Source: DTU019 sp050949825 (GTDB lineage: Bacteria > Bacillota > Syntrophomonadia > Syntrophomonadales > Syntrophomonadaceae). Taken from it: DNA of 64,000 bases. The position numbers and the translations under genes were made by a program. Below, one piece after another: positions 8,784-15,971 of the stretch. Numbering within the stretch: position 1 is the stretch's first letter; each line of letters begins with the position of its first letter. Location of the stretch: the NCBI GenBank assembly GCA_050949825.1, contig JBMNGL010000003.1, positions 310,001 to 374,000 of the forward strand, in the 5' to 3' direction. The notes under the pieces are model-generated. The model saw nothing but the letters and a program-made list of their open reading frames with translations. It did not search any database and was not told where the DNA came from.

Positions 8784-8957
8784 CTAGAAACATCCCAACT
8801 CGCAAGCACTGATTTTGACGCCTGCCAAATCGCATATGGCGCCCATCCGGCTCAGGTCTATTGCCAGCTCAGCGGCCAGCTCTCTTGCTTCCGTGCAACT
8901 GATCCGCTTACCCGGAAACTTGTCCAATAATACCTTGGCAACCTCTTCGTCTTTCAT
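8784..8957 (-). CDS. Small Cys-containing protein upstream of moaA
   Basis: 57 aa from the ATG at 8957, which has gggagg 7 bases upstream; an in-frame TTG at 8972 lies within that leader and is less likely. The protein reads MKDEEVAKVLLDKFP, then a helical EARELAAELAIDLSRMG segment, and ends KISACELGCF with a CxxxC pair. Another Cys (ISCTEA) lies near the N terminus. It is on the same strand as moaA, 38 bp upstream of it, so probably the first gene of the molybdopterin operon. I do not recognise the family; three cysteines hint at metal or cluster binding, but that is a guess. Confidence 0.65.
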   Translation of the reverse strand: MKDEEVAKVLLDKFPGKRISCTEARELAAELAIDLSRMGAICDLAGVKISACELGCF

Positions 8958-9191
8958 TCCCAGCCCTCCCAATAATGCCTTCCCTTCCTATGGCAAACAA
9001 TCTATTTACTACCAATAAATATGTGATCCTAAAACGAGCAGTTCAGTGCTTTTTATTATACACCACTCATCGCTGATTCTACAAACAAGCCTGTTTTTCG
9101 TCACCGCAAAGGCTATGGTAATTACCAAATATTAGCAGAATAATGCAACGTTTTTGACATTTGTAAGCGCAGCACTGTTATTACTGTGAAA

Positions 9192-9357
9192 GCCCCAGGT
9201 TGTTGTCTTCCTCAAGGGCAGCGCCCCTGTCAAGCCCCAGGTTGTTGTCTTCCTCAAGGGCAGCGCCCCTGTCAAGCCCCAGGTTGTTGTCTTCCTCAAG
9301 GGCAGCGCCCCTGTCAAGCCCCAGGTTGTTGTCTTCCTCAAGGGCAGCGCCCCTGTC
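9192..9357. repeat. 42-bp tandem array, four copies
   Basis: Four units, starting at 9192, 9234, 9276 and 9318 (the last is about 40 bp), are identical over gccccaggttgttgtcttcc and the following 22 bases. Because 42 is divisible by three, several frames stay open on both strands, but none has a ribosome binding site or sensible composition, so it is treated as non-coding. It is directly joined to the dispersed repeat at 9351-9480. Confidence 0.95.
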
Positions 9358-9480
9358 ATTCTGAACGCTTCCCGTTGTCATTCTGAACGCAGTGAAGAAT
9401 CTTTCGCGAAGCGAACAACCCCCGGATAAAGATCCTTCGCTTCGCTCAGGATGACACCCAATTGCTCAGGATGACAACTC
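9351..9480. repeat. Dispersed TGTCATYCTGA-type repeat
   Basis: Several degenerate copies of tgtcattctgaacg and its complement (ctcaggatgac) occur, including the bracketed form gaagaatct ... agatccttcgcttcgctcag. The same core is found at 1-253 and 53870-53970. It separates the moa operon from the c-di-GMP-regulated gene and contains no reading frame of note. Confidence 0.75.
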
Positions 9481-9678
9481 GCTCATATTGGGGGTTTATT
9501 CTCTTACTAGTCATGCTCTGGTTGAAATGTATTTATAAGAATATATAGGACATAGGTCATATTATATATTGTATATATAAACATTGATAGGTATTTAGTA
9601 TTATATTGTTCCATTTTCTGACTAATTGTGTTACTATGGTTTTAAATTAACAAGGTTTTCTCTTCTCTTTCAATAAAA

Positions 9679-9769
9679 AAGGAAAAAGGCAAAGCCATCG
9701 AAAGATGGTGACGCAAAGCTACAGGGGCTAAAACGATTGATATCGTCATGCCTGCCAGTTGCCGGCATA
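9679..9769 (+). ncRNA. Cyclic-di-GMP-I (GEMM-I) riboswitch
   Basis: The aptamer core is unmistakable: ggcaaagccatcgaaagatg with its GAAA-capped first hairpin, then gtgacgcaaagctacagggg, a short variable helix, and a second hairpin whose arms include atgcc (9748-9752) and ggcat (9764-9768). GEMM-I RNAs bind the second messenger cyclic di-GMP. A terminator follows at 9787-9816 and the regulated gene starts at 9841, so transcriptional control of the secreted transglutaminase-like protein is indicated. Confidence 0.95.
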
Positions 9770-9816
9770 GGTTTATGCCTTATTGACCTATCCGGGTTCT
9801 GGCCGGATAGGTTTTT
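9761..9816 (+). terminator. Riboswitch expression platform: terminator with alternative antiterminator
   Basis: A perfect 9-bp stem (cctatccgg 9787-9795 with ccggatagg 9803-9811) is followed by five T residues. The segment 9761-9771 (gccggcatagg), which includes the closing arm of the aptamer's second hairpin, can instead pair with 9787-9795 with one bulged C. Ligand binding and antitermination therefore look mutually exclusive. If so, c-di-GMP would favour the terminator (OFF switch). The direction is inference. Confidence 0.8.
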
Positions 9817-9840
9817 ATTAATTGGAGGGGCAATAACGAC

Positions 9841-10725
9841 ATGAAGAAGTCAATGAAAGTAATTACGCTGTCCGTTTGTTATTTGCTATTGTTATCCTGC
9901 TTGCCATGTGCTCCGGTGGAGGCCTCCTACAATATCGGCTTTAATAACCATAAAATCCGCATTACCTCCCCGCAGGCAAATAATATGAAATATTCCGGTA
10001 TGCTAACCATCACCGGCACAAGTTCTTTACCGGAAGTATGGTTTTGCACCCGCGGCCCCGCGAAAGAGCTGGCGGCCTACAAGGCCGACGTGCAAGATAG
10101 TAGTTTTAGTATCGATATTCCCTTGCGTTTCGGGCCTGGAGAATATACCGTGTGGGCTGGAGACAATAGCAGTCGTTTTGACGGCTCGATCCGCTTTCTG
10201 GTGCACAATCAGGATAGCGGAGATACCCGTTTTGTCTCTGCTTCCAATTATATTGACAGCAACGATGAGCGTATCGTAGCACTGGCTGAAGAACTCAATT
10301 TGAGCGGGCAAAACGACCGCGAAAAGGTGCAGATTATTCATGATTGGATTGCAGCAAACATCAGTTATGATTGTGAAGCCTATTTTCAGCACCAGGTGGA
10401 GCTTAATTACGCCAGCAGCATTTTGGAGCAGCGCAAAGGGCTGTGTCGGGATTTCGCCTTTCTTTTTGCAGCGCTCAGCCGTCACAGTGGGGTGCCCTGC
10501 AAGGTGGTGTATGGGCAGGCAATTGATGATTACACCGGCCAAAGTGCTTTACATGCCTGGAATGAAGTGTTTATTGATGGGGAATGGCAATGTGTAGATG
10601 TGACCTGGGATGCCGGTTACATTAATGGCAGTGTATTTATTCAATCCCCGTCCAACAAATATCTCACTGTGGATCGAACCCGTTTTGCCTTATCTCACAC
10701 CCCGACCATGGTGGCGGCACACTGA
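9841..10725 (+). CDS. Secreted transglutaminase-like protein under c-di-GMP control
   Basis: 294 aa. An N-terminal signal peptide (MKKSMKVITLSVCYLLLLSC, with a possible lipobox-like Cys or cleavage near ...VEA-S) is followed by a beta-rich region (about 35-130). A transglutaminase-core domain (about 145-290) carries an apparent Cys-His-Asp triad: C202 in GLCRDF, H238 in LHAWNEV, D253 in VDVTWD. Such domains act as cysteine proteases, amide hydrolases or crosslinkers at the cell surface. The ATG has ggagggg upstream. It is monocistronic between the riboswitch and the terminator at 10762. Its substrate is unknown; control by c-di-GMP suggests a role in adhesion, motility or surface remodelling. 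Confidence 0.88.
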   Translation: MKKSMKVITLSVCYLLLLSCLPCAPVEASYNIGFNNHKIRITSPQANNMKYSGMLTITGTSSLPEVWFCTRGPAKELAAYKADVQDSSFSIDIPLRFGPGEYTVWAGDNSSRFDGSIRFLVHNQDSGDTRFVSASNYIDSNDERIVALAEELNLSGQNDREKVQIIHDWIAANISYDCEAYFQHQVELNYASSILEQRKGLCRDFAFLFAALSRHSGVPCKVVYGQAIDDYTGQSALHAWNEVFIDGEWQCVDVTWDAGYINGSVFIQSPSNKYLTVDRTRFALSHTPTMVAAH

Positions 10726-10761
10726 TAATTTCCCCTACCATAGAAATAACACTCTCCCCGG

Positions 10762-10795
10762 TAGCGGAGAACCTGGTTCTCCGCTATCACTTTTT
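10762..10795 (+). terminator. Rho-independent terminator
   Basis: A perfect 11-bp stem (10762-10772 with 10776-10786, loop ctg) is followed by TTTTT at 10791. It ends the transglutaminase transcript; the minus-strand side lacks a T-run. Confidence 0.9.
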
Positions 10796-10818
10796 CTGCA
10801 ATAGGGTTCAAAGAAAGG

Positions 10819-11454
10819 CTATTTGATAGTGTCAGATCCCAGCAATACTGCCAGGGCTTCGGTGCGATTGCGCACCTTGAGTTTCTTGAAGGCATTGCGC
10901 AGGTGAGTCTTGACAGTTGATTCAGAAAGGCATAGCGAGGCGGCAATTTCTTGATTCGACAGGCTTTGTCCCAAAAAAGACAGGACTTCACGCTCTCTTG
11001 CAGTCAATGCATGGATATTTTTCTGCCCGCGGTCGCGCAAGCCATTACCGTTAAGCGCTGTTCGGGGGTTAAGGCGGGGCAAGCACAGTATACCCGCCAC
11101 CACGATTAACTCTACTGCATTGACGATTTGCCGGGGCAGCATGCGCAAAGGCAAACAGCCTCGCACCCCAGCATTGATAATATCCGGGATACTGAACAGG
11201 TTGGGGTCTTCCACAATCATGATCGGCAACAGATATGGACACTGGCTTTTTAATTCAACAACCGTAGGTAATAATTCGGGGTCATCCATCTTTAAAATGA
11301 CTACATCAGGCTGAACCCGTAAAGATGCTTTTATCAAATCCTCATAGTCAACCTGTGCAATTACCTGAAAACTGTGATTCTCTTCGAATGCTACCACCAG
11401 GGTCTGAGTGTAGAGACTGGAATTGCTACAAATTAACACGCTAAATTTACTCAT
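10819..11454 (-). CDS. LuxR/NarL-type regulator with degenerate receiver domain
   Basis: 211 aa. The C-terminal LuxR-type helix-turn-helix (about 145-205) is clear: LTAREREVLSFLGQSLSNQEIAASL splits as usual and continues LSESTVKTHLRNAFKKL. The N-terminal 1-125 has the size and strand pattern of a receiver, but its key residues are missing. The phospho-acceptor Asp position in VVILKMDDP is Lys55, the acidic pair near residue 10 is S-N, and the switch Lys is not evident. It is likely phosphorylation-independent. It is convergent with the transglutaminase gene and preceded by a long leader. No partner kinase is nearby. Confidence 0.87.
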   Translation of the reverse strand: MSKFSVLICSNSSLYTQTLVVAFEENHSFQVIAQVDYEDLIKASLRVQPDVVILKMDDPELLPTVVELKSQCPYLLPIMIVEDPNLFSIPDIINAGVRGCLPLRMLPRQIVNAVELIVVAGILCLPRLNPRTALNGNGLRDRGQKNIHALTAREREVLSFLGQSLSNQEIAASLCLSESTVKTHLRNAFKKLKVRNRTEALAVLLGSDTIK

Positions 11455-11756
11455 GATCAGTCCTCTTTCATAAAGTACTAATCCTTTTTCATCCTTTTAA
11501 AGACAATATTACCTTAGAAAATAATACTTGGCAATACAACTCACCCTTTGGGATGAAAAGCTGCTACAACTATCCTTCTGGGGATAACAAAAATATTAAC
11601 CATCTTCATCCCCAGGGTTTATTTATCAGCCCTATTGCCGATTAAGTGGTGAAGCCCCGATATATCGAAAGTCATGTTATATATATCGGATAAGCGGACC
11701 CGAAACTGAATGCCAGAAGTGGGGGCGAACGGTTCAAAAGAAAGGAAGTCTAGACT
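11455..11756. other. 302-bp intergenic with strong predicted RNA structure
   Basis: No reading frame. It contains a perfect 9-bp stem (11657-11665 with 11681-11689, 15-nt loop), flanked by complementary C-rich (11654-11658) and G-rich (11721-11726) tracts that could close a multi-branch structure. A second 8-bp hairpin (ctggggat/atccccag) lies near 11572-11609. It sits between fthC and the LuxR gene, both minus strand, so it may be a leader of the regulator or a separate small RNA. It matches no riboswitch class I can recall. The fthC neighbourhood makes 6S RNA worth testing, but I cannot see its signature. Confidence 0.45.
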
Positions 11757-12347
11757 TTAGAAAAAACGCTCAGCAATCATCAATTCTGAGCATTCGCTAA
11801 CAATCCAATCTACCGCATAGTCCGTGGGTTGTGGATAGGCGGAAGCTACAACCTGGAATTCATAGCACACCCCGCAGATAAAAGTTTGCTTGCCCAGGCG
11901 GGGTAGGAAGCGATCGTAATACCCCTTGCCATATCCGATCCGGTATCCTTTATAATCAAAGGCCAGGCCAGGCACCAGAACTACATCGATGTGAGCCGGG
12001 TCATAAGGCAACCCCACCGGTTCCAATATACCATAATGGTTTTTTTGCAGGGCCTCTTCATGCCGGAAAGGAATGGCCTGAATGTCCTGATGGTCTATTA
12101 CACGGGGCAAAAGCACGGTTTTATCCTGTTGCTGCAACTGCTGCAACCAGGGCCACAATTCTACTTCATTGCGAATGCTCATAAAGCCCATAATGACCCG
12201 GGCATTACTTACAGCCTTCAACTGCATCAGCTTGGATATTATCCGTCGGCTGCAGGAGTTGACTTCTGCAGGCGATAACTGCCCGCGTTGTTGCAGCATT
12301 TCTTTCCTAATCTGTTGTTTGCGCTGTAATTGTTGCTCTCTTTCCAT
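11757..12347 (-). CDS. fthC: 5-formyltetrahydrofolate cyclo-ligase
   Basis: 196 aa from the ATG at 12347. It converts 5-formyl-THF to 5,10-methenyl-THF using ATP (also called YgfA or MTHFS). Signatures are the N-terminal basic helix RKQQIRKEMLQQR, VLVPGLAFDYKGYRIGYGKGYYDRFL split over the nucleotide/folate site, and a final PTDYAVDWIVSE segment. The chosen ATG overlaps the lgt stop by one base (TGATG) and has aaaggag 7 bases upstream. An in-frame start at 12389 inside lgt is therefore rejected. Confidence 0.95.
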   Translation of the reverse strand: MEREQQLQRKQQIRKEMLQQRGQLSPAEVNSCSRRIISKLMQLKAVSNARVIMGFMSIRNEVELWPWLQQLQQQDKTVLLPRVIDHQDIQAIPFRHEEALQKNHYGILEPVGLPYDPAHIDVVLVPGLAFDYKGYRIGYGKGYYDRFLPRLGKQTFICGVCYEFQVVASAYPQPTDYAVDWIVSECSELMIAERFF

Positions 12348-13129
12348 CAGCGACTCCTTTTTCTGGATACATAAATGACGCTGTTGCACTGTCTTTGACG
12401 CCAGTAGTAGAGAACCATACCGACTGCAAACAGGGCGGCGGTATAAACTTGACCCAGCGTAAAGGGACCGACCTGAATCAGGCTAAAACGGAAGAATTCA
12501 ATAATAAAGCGATAAATCCCATAACCCAGCAGGTAGAAGATGAAAACCTGCCCATCGAAGCTGCGCCGTTTATAGACCCATAGCAGGAAAGCAAACAGCA
12601 GCAAGTTGAGACCTGAACTATAAAGCTGGGTAGGATGGCGGCTAAAGGTATCAATATAAGGAAAAACCACCCCCAGGGGACCGGCGGTGATATTGCCGTA
12701 GCAGCAACCGCGCAAAAAGCATCCAATGCGCACCAGGGCATACCCCAGGGCCAGATAGGGGCTGAACATGTCGGCTATATTCCAGAATGACAAACCCTTT
12801 TTCCAGATATAAAGGCCAAAGGGAATTATCCCCCCGATGAAAGCACCATACCAGATCATGCCCTCAATCCCTTGTGAACCGATAGCAAATAGGCTCAGGG
12901 GATTAGCCAGGAAGGCTTGCCAGTCATAGACCAGGACGTAAGCAAGCCGGGCGCCCAATAACCCTCCCAGAACTGCCAGGATCACCAGATCAAAAACCAT
13001 ATTGCTGTCATAGCCTTCGTTCCGGGCGATACGACCAATGCCCCCTATGGCAATGAGTACAGCGATGGCCAGCATAGTCCCCCACGAGTAGATGGTAAAC
13101 GATCCGATTTTAATAAGCACTGGATGCAA
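12347..13129 (-). CDS. lgt: Prolipoprotein diacylglyceryl transferase Lgt
   Basis: 260 aa integral membrane enzyme that transfers diacylglycerol from phosphatidylglycerol to the lipobox Cys of prolipoproteins. There are six to seven hydrophobic segments. The N-terminal MHPVLIKIGSFTIYSWGTML is typical, as are the central GIEGMIWYGAFIGG and the Lgt signature RIGCFLRGCCYG (Gram-positive variant). RHPTQLYSS and the C-terminal YRFIIEFFR also fit. It is translationally coupled to fthC. A lipoprotein substrate in the window is the SpoIID-like protein at 49330. Confidence 0.96.
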   Translation of the reverse strand: MHPVLIKIGSFTIYSWGTMLAIAVLIAIGGIGRIARNEGYDSNMVFDLVILAVLGGLLGARLAYVLVYDWQAFLANPLSLFAIGSQGIEGMIWYGAFIGGIIPFGLYIWKKGLSFWNIADMFSPYLALGYALVRIGCFLRGCCYGNITAGPLGVVFPYIDTFSRHPTQLYSSGLNLLLFAFLLWVYKRRSFDGQVFIFYLLGYGIYRFIIEFFRFSLIQVGPFTLGQVYTAALFAVGMVLYYWRQRQCNSVIYVSRKRSR

Positions 13130-13150
13130 TTTTATAAACCTCCCCTACAG

Positions 13151-13290
13151 TTATCCACAGGACCATTCCGGACTGGTTGTCAAAGGAATGGCATCAACCT
13201 TATTTACGGCGAATATTTCCAGGGATCTGGCCTATTGCGGACCGCATTTATCAACAGAGTTATCCACAATATCCACAGGGATTTTTCACA
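13151..13290. promoter_or_regulatory. Cluster of DnaA-box-like sites
   Basis: Two exact ttatccaca boxes (13151-13159 and 13260-13268) and three near matches (ttatcaaca 13248-13256, atatccaca 13269-13277, tttttcaca 13282-13290) fall within 140 bp, all in the same orientation. Four of them lie within the last 45 bp. The cluster lies between lgt and tsaD, running into the tsaD stop. No dnaA, dnaN or AT-rich unwinding region adjoins it, so it is not evidently oriC. Confidence 0.7.
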
Positions 13291-14299
13291 GGGACAATAG
13301 ACCAGGGTAGGCATTGATATCAAGTGATGCAAAGTCCTGACTTATATACTGAATATAGCCCCGACCAGCGATCATGGCGGCATTATCGGTGCATAAGGAC
13401 AGGGATGGATAACGCACCATAAGCTGACAGTCTGCGGCCTTCTCCTGCAGTTTGGTCCGTAATTGCATATTGGCAGCCACCCCTCCTGCCATGAGCACAG
13501 TTTTGACCCCATATTTCTCTGCGGCCCGGATTGTTTTCTCTACCAACACTTCGGTCAGGGCCTGTTGAAACTCAGCCGCCATGTCATTTACATTGGCCTG
13601 TCCTGTTTTCTCCAGCTTGCGCCACTGGTTCATGACCGCTGTTTTCAGACCACTGAAACTAAACTCAAAATCCTGCCGGTCCAGAAAGATGCGGGGTAGT
13701 TTATATAAACCGGGCACACCATCACGAGCCGCTTTTTCAATCGATGGTCCACCTGGATAGGCCAGGCCCAAAAAACGGGCTACTTTGTCGAAGGCTTCCC
13801 CGGCTGCATCATCACGGGTTTCACCAATTATCCGGTATTCGTGATGAGAGGGTATATGCAGCAGACTGGTATGTCCCCCGGAAACCACCAGACAGATACA
13901 GGGAAATTCAATTTCCGGATGCTCCAGGAAATTGGCGTATATGTGACCATGAAGATGATTAACCGCTATAAGCGGCTTATCCAGAGCATAAGCCAGGCCT
14001 TTGGCAAAGTTCAGACCAACCAGCAAGGCCCCTATCAATCCGGGTTGGTTGGTTACGGCTACCGCAGCGATATCCTCATAGCGCAGGCCCGCCTGGGCAA
14101 AAGCCTCCTTAACCACTGCAGAAATGGTTTCGATATGCTTGCGTGAAGCCACCTCCGGCACCACCCCACCGAACTTCTGATGCAGGGAGATTTGTGATTG
14201 CACTACATTGGAGATAATCTCCTGACCATTCTTAACGATTGCGGCCGCAGTTTCATCACATGAAGTTTCAATTCCCAATATTTTAATATCTGTCATCAT
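13286..14299 (-). CDS. tsaD: tRNA t6A37 threonylcarbamoyltransferase TsaD
   Basis: 337 aa. It transfers the threonylcarbamoyl group from TC-AMP to A37 of ANN-decoding tRNAs. ASKHA-fold signatures are LGIETSCDETAAAIV at the N terminus, the metal-binding NHLHGHIYANF, LVVSGGHTSL, and VLMAGGVAANMQLR. It ends the tsaE-tsaB-rimI-tsaD run and is 19 bp after rimI. Two adjacent ATGs are possible starts; the first is used. Confidence 0.98.
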   Translation of the reverse strand: MMTDIKILGIETSCDETAAAIVKNGQEIISNVVQSQISLHQKFGGVVPEVASRKHIETISAVVKEAFAQAGLRYEDIAAVAVTNQPGLIGALLVGLNFAKGLAYALDKPLIAVNHLHGHIYANFLEHPEIEFPCICLVVSGGHTSLLHIPSHHEYRIIGETRDDAAGEAFDKVARFLGLAYPGGPSIEKAARDGVPGLYKLPRIFLDRQDFEFSFSGLKTAVMNQWRKLEKTGQANVNDMAAEFQQALTEVLVEKTIRAAEKYGVKTVLMAGGVAANMQLRTKLQEKAADCQLMVRYPSLSLCTDNAAMIAGRGYIQYISQDFASLDINAYPGLLSL

Positions 14300-14318
14300 A
14301 TTCCTCTTGTCCTGATTA

Positions 14319-14768
14319 TCAGGGCAGTATTTTCATCATAATTATGGCGTCTTCATTGTTGTCATCATAATACTGTTTTCGCAACCCTGCCGGAGCAAAG
14401 CCCTGGTTGCTGTATAGCTTCAGGGCCGGCTCATTGGAGACCCTGACCTCCAGGAAGACACGACTGGCCCTCTTAAGGCGCGCCGTATTGACCAGAGCAC
14501 TCAACAAAGTGCTTCCAATACCCTGTCCGCGGTGTTTTCTGGCTACTGCCACGTTGGTAATATGGGCTTCATCTTGGACCACCCATATACCCCCATAGGC
14601 GGCTACTTCACCCTCATAGTCTGCCACCATATAGGTGGCATACTGATTACTCAGTTCATTCTCATAAGATTTTCTGGTCCAGGGGAGGGTGAAGGATTCC
14701 ATTTCAATGATCATTATTTCATCCAGGTCGCGCCCGGTCATCTTGCGAATAAGATATTCCTGGATCAC
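14319..14768 (-). CDS. rimI: Ribosomal-protein-alanine N-acetyltransferase RimI
   Basis: 149 aa GNAT acetyltransferase. The acetyl-CoA loop RKHRGQGIGSTLL (about 77-89), the opening MIIEMESFTLPWTRKSYENEL typical of RimI, and the EVRVSNEPALKLYSNQGF motif near residue 110 identify it. It acetylates the N-terminal alanine of ribosomal protein S18 in E. coli; the target here is not certain. The GTG start overlaps the tsaB stop by 4 bases (GTGA), showing coupling. tsaB-rimI-tsaD linkage is common in Firmicutes. Confidence 0.94.
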   Translation of the reverse strand: MIQEYLIRKMTGRDLDEIMIIEMESFTLPWTRKSYENELSNQYATYMVADYEGEVAAYGGIWVVQDEAHITNVAVARKHRGQGIGSTLLSALVNTARLKRASRVFLEVRVSNEPALKLYSNQGFAPAGLRKQYYDDNNEDAIIMMKILP

Positions 14769-15487
14769 CCTGACACAGCTCCCCGCCCCAGGCGAACTTC
14801 CGCCTCTGAAAGCCGAATATACAGTGGTTTAACCGTCTGGGCATCTTCAAGTTTTCCCGTCTCCACCGCCTGCCAGGCCAGGCTTCCCAGAGCAGCCGCT
14901 CTGGGAAGCATGAGATGCGGACTCACCGGCAGCAAACGCTTCCCCAGGCAGGAAGCGAAATAATCATAATAGGGAGCCACCCCATCTCCCAGCATGATGA
15001 CCCGTTCCCGGCCGCTCTTATCAAGCAGAGCGGCCATTTCCCCTGCAGCCCGTTCCGGGGAACAGGCCGTCATCGGTAATAAGGGCTGTGGGTACCTTTC
15101 CTGTACATCATAACAAGCAAAGTAAACCTCCTGGCGGCGGGCATCAAGCAGGGTAGCTACCACGGCCCGACTACCGGCCAAATTATGAGCCAGGACCTCC
15201 AGGGTCGGTATGGATGCAATGGGCAAACCGGTGGCCAGACTCAAGCCCTTTACCGTAGCCATGCCGATGCGCAGGCCGGTAAAGGAACCCGGTCCGGCGG
15301 TTACAGCCAGGGCAGTGATCTGCCCCCATTCGCACTGGCTCTCTTTCATTGCTGCAACGATAAGGGGCATCAATATTTCCGAGTGGTTCTTGCGGAAATT
15401 AACAAACTCTTCGCGAATAACCCGATCCCGGGCAACCAGTGCCACACCGGCTACCCGGGTGGCACTGTCAACAGCCAGTATGAACAA
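14765..15487 (-). CDS. tsaB: tRNA t6A biosynthesis protein TsaB
   Basis: 240 aa. It is a catalytically inactive TsaD paralogue that scaffolds the TsaBDE complex. ILAVDSATRVAGVAL, VTAGPGSFTGLRIG (about 67-80) and KGLSLATGLPIASIPTLEVLA are diagnostic. The C-terminal part is shorter and more variable, as expected. The start is TTG with aaaggag 10 bases upstream; its first 20 bases overlap the end of tsaE. Confidence 0.95.
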   Translation of the reverse strand: MFILAVDSATRVAGVALVARDRVIREEFVNFRKNHSEILMPLIVAAMKESQCEWGQITALAVTAGPGSFTGLRIGMATVKGLSLATGLPIASIPTLEVLAHNLAGSRAVVATLLDARRQEVYFACYDVQERYPQPLLPMTACSPERAAGEMAALLDKSGRERVIMLGDGVAPYYDYFASCLGKRLLPVSPHLMLPRAAALGSLAWQAVETGKLEDAQTVKPLYIRLSEAEVRLGRGAVSG

Positions 15488-15953
15488 GTCGTTCCAACTC
15501 CTTTATTTTCCGGCAGCAGCTTTCCCCATCCCCACTGATGCTGACCAGCCTCTCCCGGTCGTAATCATTATCAACCAGGTCTATATCTATATACAGGGCT
15601 TGCCCGGGCAAAGACAGCAACCCAATCTCAGGCCACTCAATTAAGCATATCCCATCGCGTTCCAGGTAATCTTCCAGACCCAGGTCAGATAGGTCTGCAG
15701 GTTCAAGGCGGTAAAAATCGAAATGGTATAAGGGCACCGCAGCCGGATAGATATTCATTAGTGTAAAGCTGGGACTGGTGACCCGCTGCCGGTAGCCCTT
15801 ACCCCTGGCCACGCCCCGCACCAGGGTGGTCTTGCCGGCCCCCAGCACCCCGCGCAGGTAAACCACATCACCGCTGGCCAGTACCTGAGCAATAGCATTT
15901 CCCAGGCGCAGCATATCATCCTCGTTTTTTACTATGACTTGCAACTCGGTCAC
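15468..15953 (-). CDS. tsaE: tRNA t6A biosynthesis ATPase TsaE
   Basis: 161 aa. It is the small P-loop ATPase that regenerates the TsaBD complex. The Walker A motif is GVLGAGKTTLVRG (about 40-52), followed by VTSPSFTLMNIY and HFDFYRLE. A further conserved stretch, CLIEWPE, is present. The ORF opens with GTG at 15953, but TTG at 15944 has the better-spaced gaggtg and may be the true start. It is first of the t6A cluster and 18 bp downstream of the uracil-DNA glycosylase gene. Confidence 0.95.
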   Translation of the reverse strand: MTELQVIVKNEDDMLRLGNAIAQVLASGDVVYLRGVLGAGKTTLVRGVARGKGYRQRVTSPSFTLMNIYPAAVPLYHFDFYRLEPADLSDLGLEDYLERDGICLIEWPEIGLLSLPGQALYIDIDLVDNDYDRERLVSISGDGESCCRKIKELERLVHTGC

Positions 15954-15971
15954 CTCTAGTGCTTCTAAAAA

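Noticed and set aside
9132..9386. Open frames of 66-75 codons on both strands encoding 14-residue repeats
   Set aside because: Produced by the 42-bp repeat length; no ribosome site and repeats extend beyond the frames.
10027..10542. 171-codon frame antisense to the transglutaminase gene
   Set aside because: Lies wholly within a well-supported gene and shows no domain or ribosome site.
11541..11756. 6S RNA next to fthC
   Set aside because: Location is suggestive, but I could not identify the central bubble and closing stems, so only an unassigned structured region is reported.
12348..12389. Upstream start of fthC inside lgt
   Set aside because: The ATG at 12347 has aaaggag at ideal spacing and overlaps the lgt stop; the longer start has none.
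13151..13290. Chromosomal origin of replication
   Set aside because: DnaA-like boxes are present, but there is no dnaA/dnaN/gyrase neighbourhood and no obvious AT-rich unwinding element.
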